A DNA stretch of 64,000 nt. Origin: Actinomycetota bacterium. Lineage in GTDB: Bacteria; Actinomycetota; Acidimicrobiia; Acidimicrobiales; JAMCPD01. Shown piece after piece: positions 27,343-37,069 of this stretch (the stretch's first letter is position 1; the number at the start of each line of letters is the position of its first letter). The stretch covers positions 85,222-149,221 of the forward strand of contig JAMCPD010000018.1 of the NCBI GenBank assembly GCA_023379935.1, given 5' to 3'. The notes under the pieces are model-generated. The model was not told the origin of the DNA. It was given only the letters and a program-made list of their open reading frames with translations, and did no database searches. The position numbers were made by a program, and so were the translations under genes.

Positions 27343-28146
27343 TTACGGAGTGGATTTGAAGTCACCTTTAGTGACATAAACAATAAGCTGGACTCTTGAG
27401 CTAACTCCCAACTTAGCAAAAATATGACTCAAGTGTACCTCTATGGTGCGCCTGGATACCTTTAAAACAGATGCTATAGACTTATTGGTCATACCTTGTA
27501 TCACAAGGTTTAATATCTCTATCTCCCTTTGTGTAAGGCTGGTGAGATCAGGTTGGCCTCTTGAAGCATCTAAGGACACGGGGTTGGGTTGACCTAAGAT
27601 ATCACTGTTTTTCAAGCGCTCGTTGGTGTTGCTACCGCTATTATCGATAGAGACCTCCATCAATGCTTTTGCCAAATCTACATCCAAAACCGTTGAGTTT
27701 GAGTGTACAGTTCTTATGGCATCGGCCAATTTAGATCCAGATGCAGTTTTGAGCATATAGCCGGCGGCTCCTACTGCCATCGCTCTACGAATATAGTCGC
27801 TCTCGTCGTATGCGGAAAGCATCAATATTTTTCTTGTAGGATCCTCATCCAACAGTTCGCGTGCAATATCTATTCCGCTGTCAGTTGATAAACGGACATC
27901 AAGCAGAATGACATCAGGGTTTAAGGCAGTGGCCAACTCCTGTGTCTCTTTGGCGTTAGATGCCACCCCAACCACATGAATGTCTTTGAACTTCCCCAAA
28001 ATCTCCTTTGTCCCTTCCCTAAACAGCGCGTGATCATCAACCACCAAAACCGTAATCCGAGCTCCACCTTTCAGGGTTTGATCATTGGCAGGGCTATCGC
28101 CAGTATCTTTACCTAACAGCGCGCTACCAGGATTTTTGTTAACCAC
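27343..28146 (-). CDS. NarL/LuxR-type response regulator
   Basis: A 267-residue regulator. Receiver domain residues about 30-150: ITVLVVDDHALFREG (acidic pair), the phospho-acceptor Asp in DVILLDVRLSTDSGID, and switch residues in ILMLSAYDESD. The C-terminal LuxR helix-turn-helix is LTQREIEILNLVIQGMTNKS and ASVLKVSRRTIEVHLSHIFA. The linker between them (about residues 155-200) is longer than usual, Ser/Asn-rich. It is upstream of and co-transcribed with the kinase, hence the cognate partner. Target genes are unknown; the neighbouring pseudopilin cassette and the lipase remnant are possible historical targets. Confidence 0.92.
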   Translation of the reverse strand: MVNKNPGSALLGKDTGDSPANDQTLKGGARITVLVVDDHALFREGTKEILGKFKDIHVVGVASNAKETQELATALNPDVILLDVRLSTDSGIDIARELLDEDPTRKILMLSAYDESDYIRRAMAVGAAGYMLKTASGSKLADAIRTVHSNSTVLDVDLAKALMEVSIDNSGSNTNERLKNSDILGQPNPVSLDASRGQPDLTSLTQREIEILNLVIQGMTNKSIASVLKVSRRTIEVHLSHIFAKLGVSSRVQLIVYVTKGDFKSTP

Positions 28147-28171
28147 AACTACTAAGTATAGCCGTTATAAG

Positions 28172-28188
28172 CAATACTGTGTGTATTG
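28172..28188. promoter_or_regulatory. Perfect 6+6 palindrome upstream of the response regulator
   Basis: CAATAC (28172-28177), a 5-nt spacer, GTATTG (28183-28188). It lies 26 nt upstream of the regulator start codon, where an operator for a dimeric regulator, perhaps autoregulation, could sit. Only the symmetry is seen. Confidence 0.35.
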
Positions 28189-28198
28189 TTCACAATAT

Positions 28199-28221
28199 CT
28201 AAAACAGCCGGACTGTTTTAG
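28199..28221 (-). terminator. Stem-loop downstream of the pseudopilin cassette
   Basis: CTAAAACAG, loop CCGGA, CTGTTTTAG form a perfect 9-bp stem 29 nt after the stop of the Gly-rich IPT/TIG gene. No clear T-tract follows beyond the stem itself, so it could be a terminator or an RNA-stabilising hairpin. Confidence 0.5.
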
Positions 28222-28249
28222 AGCTTTCCAAATGGAATCCGTATCTACT

Positions 28250-30055
28250 TTACTGCCATCCATAAGGAGGTCCAGTTTGACTTGAGCCATTTGCTGCTTG
28301 CACTACAACCGCCACTACATCTCCGCTTGAAAAACCCGTCCCTGTTGGGATATTCAGTGTAAGCTGGGTGGGGCTGTTTAGAGTAAAACCGGGTGAAGGA
28401 TAGGGAATGGTAACGCAGTTTCCCGGGCTCGTACAAAACAGTACTTGAAGCCCACTAGCTGGTACGAGATGTTTATCTCCCGTTAGAACAGCAAAGTTGT
28501 CACCCTGCACAATTACTTGATTACCCGCCACACCATCCCAACTGGCTTGACTGCCATTAGGCAAGATACCGGTTAACGACAACACTACAGGCGGTCCAAG
28601 ATGTATATACCAATAGGATAGAGAGTTGCTTGTATAACTGCCAAAACTTTCTACAACCGAGGCAAGGCCGCTACACGGAGATGCCGGTACTGTGAGGGCA
28701 ATCTGGCTTGACGTATAGCTAAGGACCGTGGCGGGAAGTGTGTGACTTGATGCACCGCAGGAGATTATAAAATTGACAACCGGGGTCGGTTGCCCGGAGC
28801 ACCACAAACTACTTCCATTTATCTGAACCGAATTGCCGCCAGCCTTAGGCCCACCATTGGGGCTAATCGAAGTAAGGGTGGGTTGGGGAATGTAGTAGAA
28901 TGATTGAGAATTGGACGTACCGCCATATGAAGTAGTCAAACTAACAGGTGCACTGCTACAAGCCGTTCCGGCCGGAGAAGTTACGGTACAGCTGGTCATA
29001 GAGAGAGAGGAACATGACAGGGTTTGAGAACCCCATTGGACACTAACCGTACCTGCTCCTTCAAAGTAGTTTCCGTTTATTGTAACTTGCGTGCCACCGG
29101 TATACAGCCCTGAAGTCGGCGAAAGGGAACTAATTGTCGGAGCGGCATATGTAAAGGTGAGGTTGTTGATATAACCGTTGCTGGCAGTGTTCCATCCGGT
29201 AGAATTTACGGTAACCCAAGATGCCCAATATGACGATCCTCCCCCGCCTCCACCTCCGCCACTATCTCCGCACCACCAACCATTTCCGCCCCCCCCGCCT
29301 CCGCCGCCATTGTAGCCGCCACCACCGCCCCCTCCTCCCCCGCCTCCATACCAGTTCCACCAGCAGTACCCCCCACCACCGCTGCTACCTCCTCCTCCCC
29401 CGGGGCCGCTTTGATTGGCGCCGCCACCGCCCCCTCCACCGCCGTTACAACCTCCACCTCCTGATCCGCCGTTGCCCCAACCGGCATTACCTCCACACTG
29501 GTCAGGACTACCGTTTCCACCGCTACCTCCTCCTCCCCCGCCGCCGCCTCCTACAATAGCTGTTACGCCGGGCCAAGACGGGCAGTTTCCTCCGCTTGCA
29601 TTGTAGCATGTCACACCAGATGCGTTTCCGCCGGCACCCCCGTTTTGCGCACCTCCCCCGCCGCCAGCGCCCCCTCCTCCCCCATAGCCCCAAGAGTTAG
29701 TCCAACAACCTATGGCATCGCCCGGGTTTACCCAAAATGTGCCGGTGACCACCTCACCATCTCCGCCTTGTCCGCTGTTTACGCTTTGTCCGGCTCCACC
29801 CGCTACGGTTGCACTCACACTCCCGTACGCTGTAATTGTTGTTTGGCAACCTAAGGATATGGTTGTACTTACCGGTAGCGCATGGAGATGTTGAGGCAAG
29901 GGTCTAGAAACAGGATGTGGAGGAATCCCATACACAACCATGGCAAAAAGAGCTACGGCAAACACAACAGGTGCCGAACGCCATAGGGATTTTAGTAAGG
30001 GAAATTTTGGCAAAGAATATCCGTTTCTTGGGTTGACTATAGCTTCAAAATTCAT
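28250..30055 (-). CDS. Secreted Gly-rich protein with IPT/TIG domains
   Basis: A 601-residue protein. Residues about 25-47 form a hydrophobic export segment (APVVFAVALFAMVVYGIP). Residues about 85-265 are strikingly Gly-rich (long GGGGG runs with Asn, Ser, Trp, Tyr) and resemble elastic or adhesive cell-surface Gly-rich domains. Then come IPT/TIG immunoglobulin-like repeats: PTISSLSPTSGLYTGGTQVT, PTLTSISPNGGPKAGGNSVQ and a diverged third from about residue 480. It follows the prepilin gene by 14 nt and ends the right pseudopilin cassette. It carries no pilin motif, so it may be secreted by, or attached to, the pilus-like apparatus. Function is inferred only from architecture. Confidence 0.8.
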   Translation of the reverse strand: MNFEAIVNPRNGYSLPKFPLLKSLWRSAPVVFAVALFAMVVYGIPPHPVSRPLPQHLHALPVSTTISLGCQTTITAYGSVSATVAGGAGQSVNSGQGGDGEVVTGTFWVNPGDAIGCWTNSWGYGGGGGAGGGGGAQNGGAGGNASGVTCYNASGGNCPSWPGVTAIVGGGGGGGGGSGGNGSPDQCGGNAGWGNGGSGGGGCNGGGGGGGGANQSGPGGGGGSSGGGGYCWWNWYGGGGGGGGGGGYNGGGGGGGGNGWWCGDSGGGGGGGGSSYWASWVTVNSTGWNTASNGYINNLTFTYAAPTISSLSPTSGLYTGGTQVTINGNYFEGAGTVSVQWGSQTLSCSSLSMTSCTVTSPAGTACSSAPVSLTTSYGGTSNSQSFYYIPQPTLTSISPNGGPKAGGNSVQINGSSLWCSGQPTPVVNFIISCGASSHTLPATVLSYTSSQIALTVPASPCSGLASVVESFGSYTSNSLSYWYIHLGPPVVLSLTGILPNGSQASWDGVAGNQVIVQGDNFAVLTGDKHLVPASGLQVLFCTSPGNCVTIPYPSPGFTLNSPTQLTLNIPTGTGFSSGDVVAVVVQAANGSSQTGPPYGWQ

Positions 30056-30069
30056 GGTGACATAACCTC

Positions 30070-30972
30070 CTAATCACTAAGACCACATCCTGCGGGATAA
30101 AAACTAAGTAAGTTCACAGTTGATTTCATTGTGCTCCGGGATTGGCCGCCTACATTTGTCCTAGTAAGTTCTTGAGCGGTAATCTCAATCTGAACAGATT
30201 GGACACAGTCAAGCAAAGCTTTAGGAACTGAAGGCGGATTACCGGTTGCAACAGCAGGTGATCCAACATCAGCACCACTCGTCCACAGCGCCCCATTTGC
30301 CGCTGAAGTTGTGGTGGTGGTGGAAGATGTTACATCTGTGGGACAAGCATTAATACCTTTAAACACAGAGGAGGAATTTACGGTAGTTTGATATACACCG
30401 GGTGAACAAAGTATAACCCAAGGTGTATTTGCCGGATTTGCGATTATCTGGAGATTATCAAGGGGGTAAACCGTTTTCCCTCCAAAAACCGGACATCCGT
30501 TTGTTGTATCGGTTGAACTTTGCTGTACTGCCGACAGTGTTACAGTATAAGTTTGAACTCCAAATACGACCGGACCATATCCAAAAGTTAAAGTTGCTTG
30601 ATAGAGTGGGAATGTGCTGGAGGTATAGTTCGGTCCCAAATTTGTGGTAAAAACGATTGAAGTGGTAGGACTCGCTGATGAAAGGTTACTTGGTGAAAGG
30701 TCTTCACCTTGTGTAATACCGGGATAGTTGGAACATGAAATACCACCTAAGATTTGTCCGGTTGAAAAAGTTAGATAGTCTTCAATCTGTTGAGAAACAT
30801 TTTGGGCTATATTTTCCGCAGTCAGCCCGCGGGATACTGATGCTCCTTCGGAGTCAAACAAGGGAACGGTGACGATAGTCATAACCAGGACAACCAGAAA
30901 AATTGTTGAAGCTATCAACAGTTCAACAAGCGTAAACCCATTTTCACCTGCTTGTAGATTCAAATATTTCAT
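30070..30972 (-). CDS. Type IV prepilin-like protein
   Basis: A 300-residue protein with a short leader ENG12/FTLVELLIASTIFLVVLVMT, Glu at +5: a textbook prepilin peptidase site. The remaining region is exported, Ser/Thr-rich with scattered Cys. Its start overlaps the end of the preceding prepilin gene by 4 nt, so the two are translationally coupled. By order and N-terminus it matches PilW/GspJ-type minor pilins and is the counterpart of the gene at 3368-5335, but without the LamG domain. Confidence 0.85.
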   Translation of the reverse strand: MKYLNLQAGENGFTLVELLIASTIFLVVLVMTIVTVPLFDSEGASVSRGLTAENIAQNVSQQIEDYLTFSTGQILGGISCSNYPGITQGEDLSPSNLSSASPTTSIVFTTNLGPNYTSSTFPLYQATLTFGYGPVVFGVQTYTVTLSAVQQSSTDTTNGCPVFGGKTVYPLDNLQIIANPANTPWVILCSPGVYQTTVNSSSVFKGINACPTDVTSSTTTTTSAANGALWTSGADVGSPAVATGNPPSVPKALLDCVQSVQIEITAQELTRTNVGGQSRSTMKSTVNLLSFYPAGCGLSD

Positions 30973-31988
30973 GATAGTGTGAGTAGGTCTGGGGATATAT
31001 ATCCGCTGAATGCAATGTTTTGGGGAGAACCTATCGCGTTGTCATCAAGTACAATAGCGGCACCGGGGGTCGTCGCCACGGTAGCATTGGAGGGCGGCGT
31101 AAACTGTACCCCAAAAATACACTGATTGGATGTAGAGGTGGTTGATTGTGGAACAGTCAACACCGTGCCATCGCTGCAAGCTTGTATGCCGGTTGGATTT
31201 TCTGAAGACGGAACCGAAACAAGAGAAAAGTCGCTGGTACTCCCGCTAAAGGAAACTGAGGAAATTGCAACATATTCTGATGTTGTACCGGAACTTGGGG
31301 GTATAAAATATATGATAATCGGCACAACAGGGCTTTTGAAACCGGGAGAGGCATCATAGTAGGCACCCGATTGGCCAGGTCCAGGATTTTGACAGGACGA
31401 GTTGGTAGAAGGAGCCGGATTGGAATACCCGCTAAAACAGGGGGTATTCACTGATGAACCTAAATATCCTTCAAACCAGGTAATCGTCGGAGATGGTTCA
31501 CAGTCCACAAGCGCGCGTTGTGAGATTGTATCGGCTGGGCCGGGATTATTCGGCCAAGAGGCAGTTACGGTTGCATCAAGACATGTAATGTTGGTCGTAG
31601 TGTTGGTTTGCCACCAAGTTTCCTGTACCAGCGTATATACTGTACCGCCTGCTGTGGTTGTGGAGGTGGCTATGGCAGGCGAAGAAGAACTGTCCCCGGG
31701 CGGCAACGATGAGCCTGCACACTCATTAACTGTAACTATCAGAGCAATGGGTTGTGATTGAATGCAAGCTATCTGGCGTGATACAAGATTAGATCCGGCA
31801 ACACGCAGTTTAGCTTCACTGGCAAGGCGCGCACCGGAGGTCAGCAAGAAGGATGCGGGAAGCAAGATAATAATAATCAAAGCGATTGCTACTATCACTT
31901 CCAATAAAGTAAAACCGTCAACCGAAGACCTGCCGGTTTTAAAACTAAAAAACGGGTTGTTTCGCATTGTACTACTACTTTTCATCAA
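30969..31988 (-). CDS. Type IV prepilin-like protein
   Basis: A 339-residue protein with leader ending VDG25/FTLLEVIVAIALIIIILLPA, Glu at +5. The Pro-containing helix end (LLPASFLLTSGARL) matches the LIPASMALNAGTAL of the gene at 5393-6370, so these are paralogues of PilV/GspI type. The C-terminal half (EYVAISSVSFSGSTSDFSLV, GVQFTPPSNATVA) resembles bacterial Ig-like or choice-of-anchor modules. It lies 3 nt after the giant GQAM gene and overlaps the next prepilin gene by 4 nt. Confidence 0.85.
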   Translation of the reverse strand: MMKSSSTMRNNPFFSFKTGRSSVDGFTLLEVIVAIALIIIILLPASFLLTSGARLASEAKLRVAGSNLVSRQIACIQSQPIALIVTVNECAGSSLPPGDSSSSPAIATSTTTAGGTVYTLVQETWWQTNTTTNITCLDATVTASWPNNPGPADTISQRALVDCEPSPTITWFEGYLGSSVNTPCFSGYSNPAPSTNSSCQNPGPGQSGAYYDASPGFKSPVVPIIIYFIPPSSGTTSEYVAISSVSFSGSTSDFSLVSVPSSENPTGIQACSDGTVLTVPQSTTSTSNQCIFGVQFTPPSNATVATTPGAAIVLDDNAIGSPQNIAFSGYISPDLLTLS

Positions 31989-31991
31989 ATC

Positions 31992-34853
31992 TCACCATAA
32001 AGAACTGTTGCTGAGAGAACCTCCGCCGATATTCGTTACGGTAGAGGGATCAATTTGTGATGTGCTTTGTACCGTAATAATAGGAGGCGGAAATCCGTTG
32101 GGTAAGATACTGTTCAAGCGCGAATCATGATTATAACAAGGCGTATATCCCTGGGAGGTCGAAATCACCCATTGATACCAAGAATAACCTACACCAAGAC
32201 CAGTCACATCGTTATATCCCCACCATCCATTACCGCTGGTGGGGGCTGAGTTTTGGGTTCCGGCACAGGTATTTGTCGCTGAGGTGCCACTTGCCGAGGG
32301 TTTGCCTCCAGTGTTATTGCATCCACCGGGCCAAACAATGCCAAGGACATCAACACATATAAACGGTATCTCTAAATCGGTTGGCGTACCACACCCAGTC
32401 GTTGCTCCAAACAGTGCAAACAGCCAGTTGTCGTTTACATTGCAGTCCATATTCGGAGCAAAGTCTTCAACTACAGCACCGTTGGTATTGAAGGTTGCAA
32501 GCGGCGGATACGGAGCATCAATATGATCCCAGAAACTGGGGTCTGCCATCAAATTGTAAGTAGATCCCGCACCGCCCGCAAATGCAATTTGTTGTACGGT
32601 AAGTCCTCCTTTCAGAGTTAAAAGCACCCCGTCAACCGTAATGTACTTGTGGGGATATCCTTCAAGGCTTGTTTCGTAGTTGGTCGGGCCGGAAAAAGAC
32701 CATGTAGCAGTTACTGAAAGTTGCTGGTAACATAGCAAAAACCACGAGGGCTGGCAGATTACGTTTAAGCTTGGCCATGCGTTAAAGCCTGGTTGATACG
32801 GCGGAGCACCACCAAGGTTATTTTGTGAATTTTCCACAGGATTATACGCTTTTACCATGTTGCCGGCTGCAATACCTATATAAACATTAGAATTTGCCGG
32901 TATGTTTGACGGGCTGGCATAATAGCCCGACAGACTGTTGCCTTGACCTTGATCTTGGACATTACCGCCAGTGCAGTTGGACGTATCGGCCGAGCAGTAG
33001 TAGTTGGTATTGGTGCAACCAGTGTCGCCGGATATGCATACACTGCCTGTCAGATAAACATTGTTGCTTGCGACCATCGTAACAGAGTTTTGAAGGGTTC
33101 CTTGCACAAATAAATCACCGGAGGTTGCCGGGTCGTTTGTTTCCCAATACAGTCCTCCTGAGTTGCCGTTTCCATTATAAGCACTGTTGTTATAGCTTGA
33201 ACTACCGCTTGCTAGATTTGGTGCCCCCGGTTCCCAGGTACCGGAAAAACCAGCTGAACAGCTGAGGTTTGACACTGAACAACCTACCGTATAGCTTGGC
33301 GGTCCGTAACCCGGCGGCGGTGGAGGTCCAAGAGCCTGGTAGCCGCTTCCTCCGGGTGCCACATAGATGATGCCGTTTGCGGGAAGCGAGGCATTTTGTC
33401 CAAGGCAGTTGGGGTTGGTATCTCCCGATGCGGTGCCGGCGGTTGAGTTTGGACTGGATACAGCCATTGTAGTTCCAGTGAATACAATGGAGGTCTGACC
33501 CGTATAATAGCAACCATCAGCTATGGCCGCCGATTCGAAGTTGGTTTCGTGAGGTAGCTCCTGGTAAGCCATAGCTTGGGCAGGATCCATACTTGACGGT
33601 AAAGTATAACCACAATTACTGGAATTCTGGTACCACAGATACCAGACCGGGTTAGAAAGCTGAATCCAACCGGTTCCGCTACTGTTGTCCGGAGTCTTCA
33701 CACTGTATGTATGTACCGACCCGGTAAAGTTAGGATTGCCGCAATAATAGAAGGTATCATCTGATGACACTCCATGGCTTCCATTTACAAGCTCATTTTG
33801 AAAATAGGCTGGTGCGCAGACAACACCGTATGAAGTACCATTTATATTTACGGTTACAGGTGCGCTCGTCCAGTTTGTAACTCCCGAATTTCCCAGAGGG
33901 GGAGTGGAAAATATCGGTCCGTATGGTGTGCCGCTTTGGTTGTTCGTTCCGTTTGTGACATTCACGGGGTTTTGTTGTGAACCAAGCACCACGCACCCAT
34001 GCTGATCTATCTGTCCGGCAGGCGACACTTGGTTGTAAGGTACAGAGTTAGATGGTATGATTTGGCTCTTTATGGAAGAGATAACAGCATTGGTATAGTC
34101 ATTCCCGTTGTAGGTTAGAGCTGAAGTACTGCCAGTTATAGTAGAATATAAGTTAGGATCCGCGGGATCCGTAATGTTGTGCTTGGTAAAGTACGGATAT
34201 TCAAAGATCGAAAATGGTCCGAGCTGTTGTGCCAATGCTGTAGTATTTGACTGAGAGTTTGTTCCGCATGTAGCGGTTGTTGTCGGAGGTGAACCTGTTG
34301 GAGCAGGAAACAAGAGTCCGGCACATCCTACAACAATCACAACTTCTTGGAGTGGGCTTTGTTGGTAAAGAACACGATAGGTATAGTACTCATTTGTAGA
34401 AGAAGGAATCTGTACCCATCTTGAAAATGCCGGATTGAAAGCGCTGGATCCCGAATTCTGGTTGCATACCTGCGTGCCTTGGGATGTAGTGTAGGTGTAG
34501 TTGTCACCCTCATTGCACTCCGCCGGATAATAAGGATTTGCCTGAACTCGTGCCATATACTCAGAAAGCCCACTGCGGACAGCAGCCAAAGAGGCCTGTT
34601 GATTATCAAGTTCAATTGTGAGTGGTACACGATTTGAGGCAGAGCTGAAAACAACAAGAGGTATTAGTATGAGAACGGCCATAACGGAGATGGCAATAAG
34701 CATTGCCTGGCCTGTTTCGGGGTGATCAGTCCAACCTTCATTTTTACCGGCTCCATTTTTACTGCTGGGATTTGTCGAGTATATTTCACTCTTAGCTGCA
34801 TCGCCAATGCAGCGTTGCAGGTGGATACGCCTGAAAACCTCAATGTCGCTCAT
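31992..34853 (-). CDS. Large non-canonical 'GQAM' prepilin-like surface protein
   Basis: A 953-residue protein. Residues 43-70 read HPETG48/QAMLIAISVMAVLILIP, a leader and helix as in prepilins but with Ile, not Glu, at +5; the following SGLSEYMARVQANPYYPAEC parallels VSDYMYHVERDPSY of the protein at 1-3364. PilX/GspK-type pilins, which cap the pilus tip, also lack Glu+5, giving a plausible role. The exported part is Ser/Thr/Asn/Gly-rich with about 40 Cys, suggesting disulfides, and has no domain I can name. It is the first gene of the right cassette, here at the 5' end, whereas its paralogue is third in the left cassette. Confidence 0.82.
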   Translation of the reverse strand: MSDIEVFRRIHLQRCIGDAAKSEIYSTNPSSKNGAGKNEGWTDHPETGQAMLIAISVMAVLILIPLVVFSSASNRVPLTIELDNQQASLAAVRSGLSEYMARVQANPYYPAECNEGDNYTYTTSQGTQVCNQNSGSSAFNPAFSRWVQIPSSTNEYYTYRVLYQQSPLQEVVIVVGCAGLLFPAPTGSPPTTTATCGTNSQSNTTALAQQLGPFSIFEYPYFTKHNITDPADPNLYSTITGSTSALTYNGNDYTNAVISSIKSQIIPSNSVPYNQVSPAGQIDQHGCVVLGSQQNPVNVTNGTNNQSGTPYGPIFSTPPLGNSGVTNWTSAPVTVNINGTSYGVVCAPAYFQNELVNGSHGVSSDDTFYYCGNPNFTGSVHTYSVKTPDNSSGTGWIQLSNPVWYLWYQNSSNCGYTLPSSMDPAQAMAYQELPHETNFESAAIADGCYYTGQTSIVFTGTTMAVSSPNSTAGTASGDTNPNCLGQNASLPANGIIYVAPGGSGYQALGPPPPPGYGPPSYTVGCSVSNLSCSAGFSGTWEPGAPNLASGSSSYNNSAYNGNGNSGGLYWETNDPATSGDLFVQGTLQNSVTMVASNNVYLTGSVCISGDTGCTNTNYYCSADTSNCTGGNVQDQGQGNSLSGYYASPSNIPANSNVYIGIAAGNMVKAYNPVENSQNNLGGAPPYQPGFNAWPSLNVICQPSWFLLCYQQLSVTATWSFSGPTNYETSLEGYPHKYITVDGVLLTLKGGLTVQQIAFAGGAGSTYNLMADPSFWDHIDAPYPPLATFNTNGAVVEDFAPNMDCNVNDNWLFALFGATTGCGTPTDLEIPFICVDVLGIVWPGGCNNTGGKPSASGTSATNTCAGTQNSAPTSGNGWWGYNDVTGLGVGYSWYQWVISTSQGYTPCYNHDSRLNSILPNGFPPPIITVQSTSQIDPSTVTNIGGGSLSNSSLW

Positions 34854-35003
34854 AAATAAAATTATGCGCTGTTTGGAAGATCTTTCCTATAGTGATAATT
34901 ACCTATAGGTATAACTACTTACAGTGACTATTTGTAGTATAAATATAAGGAACAAGGAACACAGCAAAGCCTTGTCGAAATTGAAAGGCAATCAGGGACT
35001 ATC

Positions 35004-35942
35004 TCAGCTGGCAATAGAGCCGGCCAATTCAGCCACCACGGGTGCAAATGCATCAATCGAATCGTCATGAATCACCCAATAGGTTAGTCCGTAATCGCAA
35101 GCGTGGGATTTGAGTGTATCCACTATTTCTTCCACACTGCCGCCAAGCGCTATGGGACTCTTTGTTGCCAACTCAACAGGAATACCAAAACCGTTTGCGA
35201 GTTGTTCCAAAAAGCCTTTTCCGTCAGGTCCTACCTTGACAAAAAATGTCAAACATTGCAGTTCTAAGTCGTAAAACCGCTCCCCTGCCGCTTTTTCGAC
35301 CCAAGAGACTTTTTGTCTGTAGCGCTCGGGCAGTATTTCCAAAGCCAGTTCTGGTCCTATGTGCCCCGCCGAAAGAGCGGGATTGATACCTACAATATCG
35401 GCTTGGCGCGCAGCCAGCCTAAGCACGCGGGGGCCTCCTCCTCCTATGATAATCGGTGGGTGTGGTTTGGTATAAGGTCGGGGCAGTCCCTGGGCATTGT
35501 TCAGCTTATAGTAGGTGCCTTCAAAGGTAACGGTGGGGGTTGACCATAAACTCTTCATTATGTGAACAGCCTCTTTTAGCCTCGCAATACGTACTGAAGG
35601 TGAATCATAATCAATGCCTGCTTGGTTATAATCACTCATCATCCAGCCCGCACCCAACCCACATTCAACTCTGCCTTCTGAAAAAAGGTCTAAGGTTGCC
35701 ACCTCTTTGGCCAGCACAACGGGATGGCGATAGTCGTTATCGAAAACTAATGAACCGACCCGAAGCACAGTTGTAGCTTCCGCCGCAACAGACAAAGCGG
35801 CAACCGGTGCCAACTGGTCATCTAAGTGATCGGGTACATACAGTGTCGAATAACCCAGTCCCTCAGCTTTTCTTGCCAGGCAACGCCAAGCCTTGGCATC
35901 GGCTGCCTTGCTTGCCTGAACAGCAAAACGAAACGGGTGCAT
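35004..35942 (-). CDS. Luciferase-like (LLM) oxidoreductase, probably F420-dependent
   Basis: A 312-residue TIM-barrel protein. It has FRFAVQASKAADAKAWRCLA, LVFDNDYRHPVVLAKEVATL, GLGAGWMMSDYNQAGI and RLKEAVHIMKSLW, the pattern of actinobacterial LLM-class F420-dependent enzymes (similar to the TIGR03621 group as I recall it). It would use reduced F420 or FMN to act on an unknown substrate. It is divergent from the thiamine genes, about 110 nt from thiS, without an obvious metabolic link. F420 dependence is by family, not by a decisive residue. Confidence 0.85.
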   Translation of the reverse strand: MHPFRFAVQASKAADAKAWRCLARKAEGLGYSTLYVPDHLDDQLAPVAALSVAAEATTVLRVGSLVFDNDYRHPVVLAKEVATLDLFSEGRVECGLGAGWMMSDYNQAGIDYDSPSVRIARLKEAVHIMKSLWSTPTVTFEGTYYKLNNAQGLPRPYTKPHPPIIIGGGGPRVLRLAARQADIVGINPALSAGHIGPELALEILPERYRQKVSWVEKAAGERFYDLELQCLTFFVKVGPDGKGFLEQLANGFGIPVELATKSPIALGGSVEEIVDTLKSHACDYGLTYWVIHDDSIDAFAPVVAELAGSIAS

Positions 35943-36009
35943 CTTGAAAAAACCTCCTGGTCACATTGTGGGCTTGGCTCAATACATTTATCTACTTTAT
36001 CTCATCTAT

Positions 36010-36039
36010 TGGTTACTATACAACACAATGGTATATACT
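36010..36039 (+). promoter_or_regulatory. Promoter for thiS-thiG-thiD
   Basis: TTGGTT (36010-36015) and TATACT (36034-36039) with 18-nt spacing. Transcription would start near 36046, only about 6 nt before ATG 36052, giving an almost leaderless thiS mRNA. No TPP riboswitch is seen upstream. Confidence 0.45.
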
Positions 36040-36051
36040 AAAAAAATACCG

Positions 36052-37066
<1,015 letters not shown>

Positions 37067-37069
37067 GCT

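Noticed and set aside
29221..29606. Pro/His/Arg-rich plus-strand frames opposite the Gly-rich protein
   Set aside because: Complement of Gly codons; no start signals or conserved features.
35943..36051. TPP riboswitch upstream of thiS
   Set aside because: The gap is about 110 nt and I see none of the conserved TPP aptamer bases; the promoter seems to leave almost no leader.
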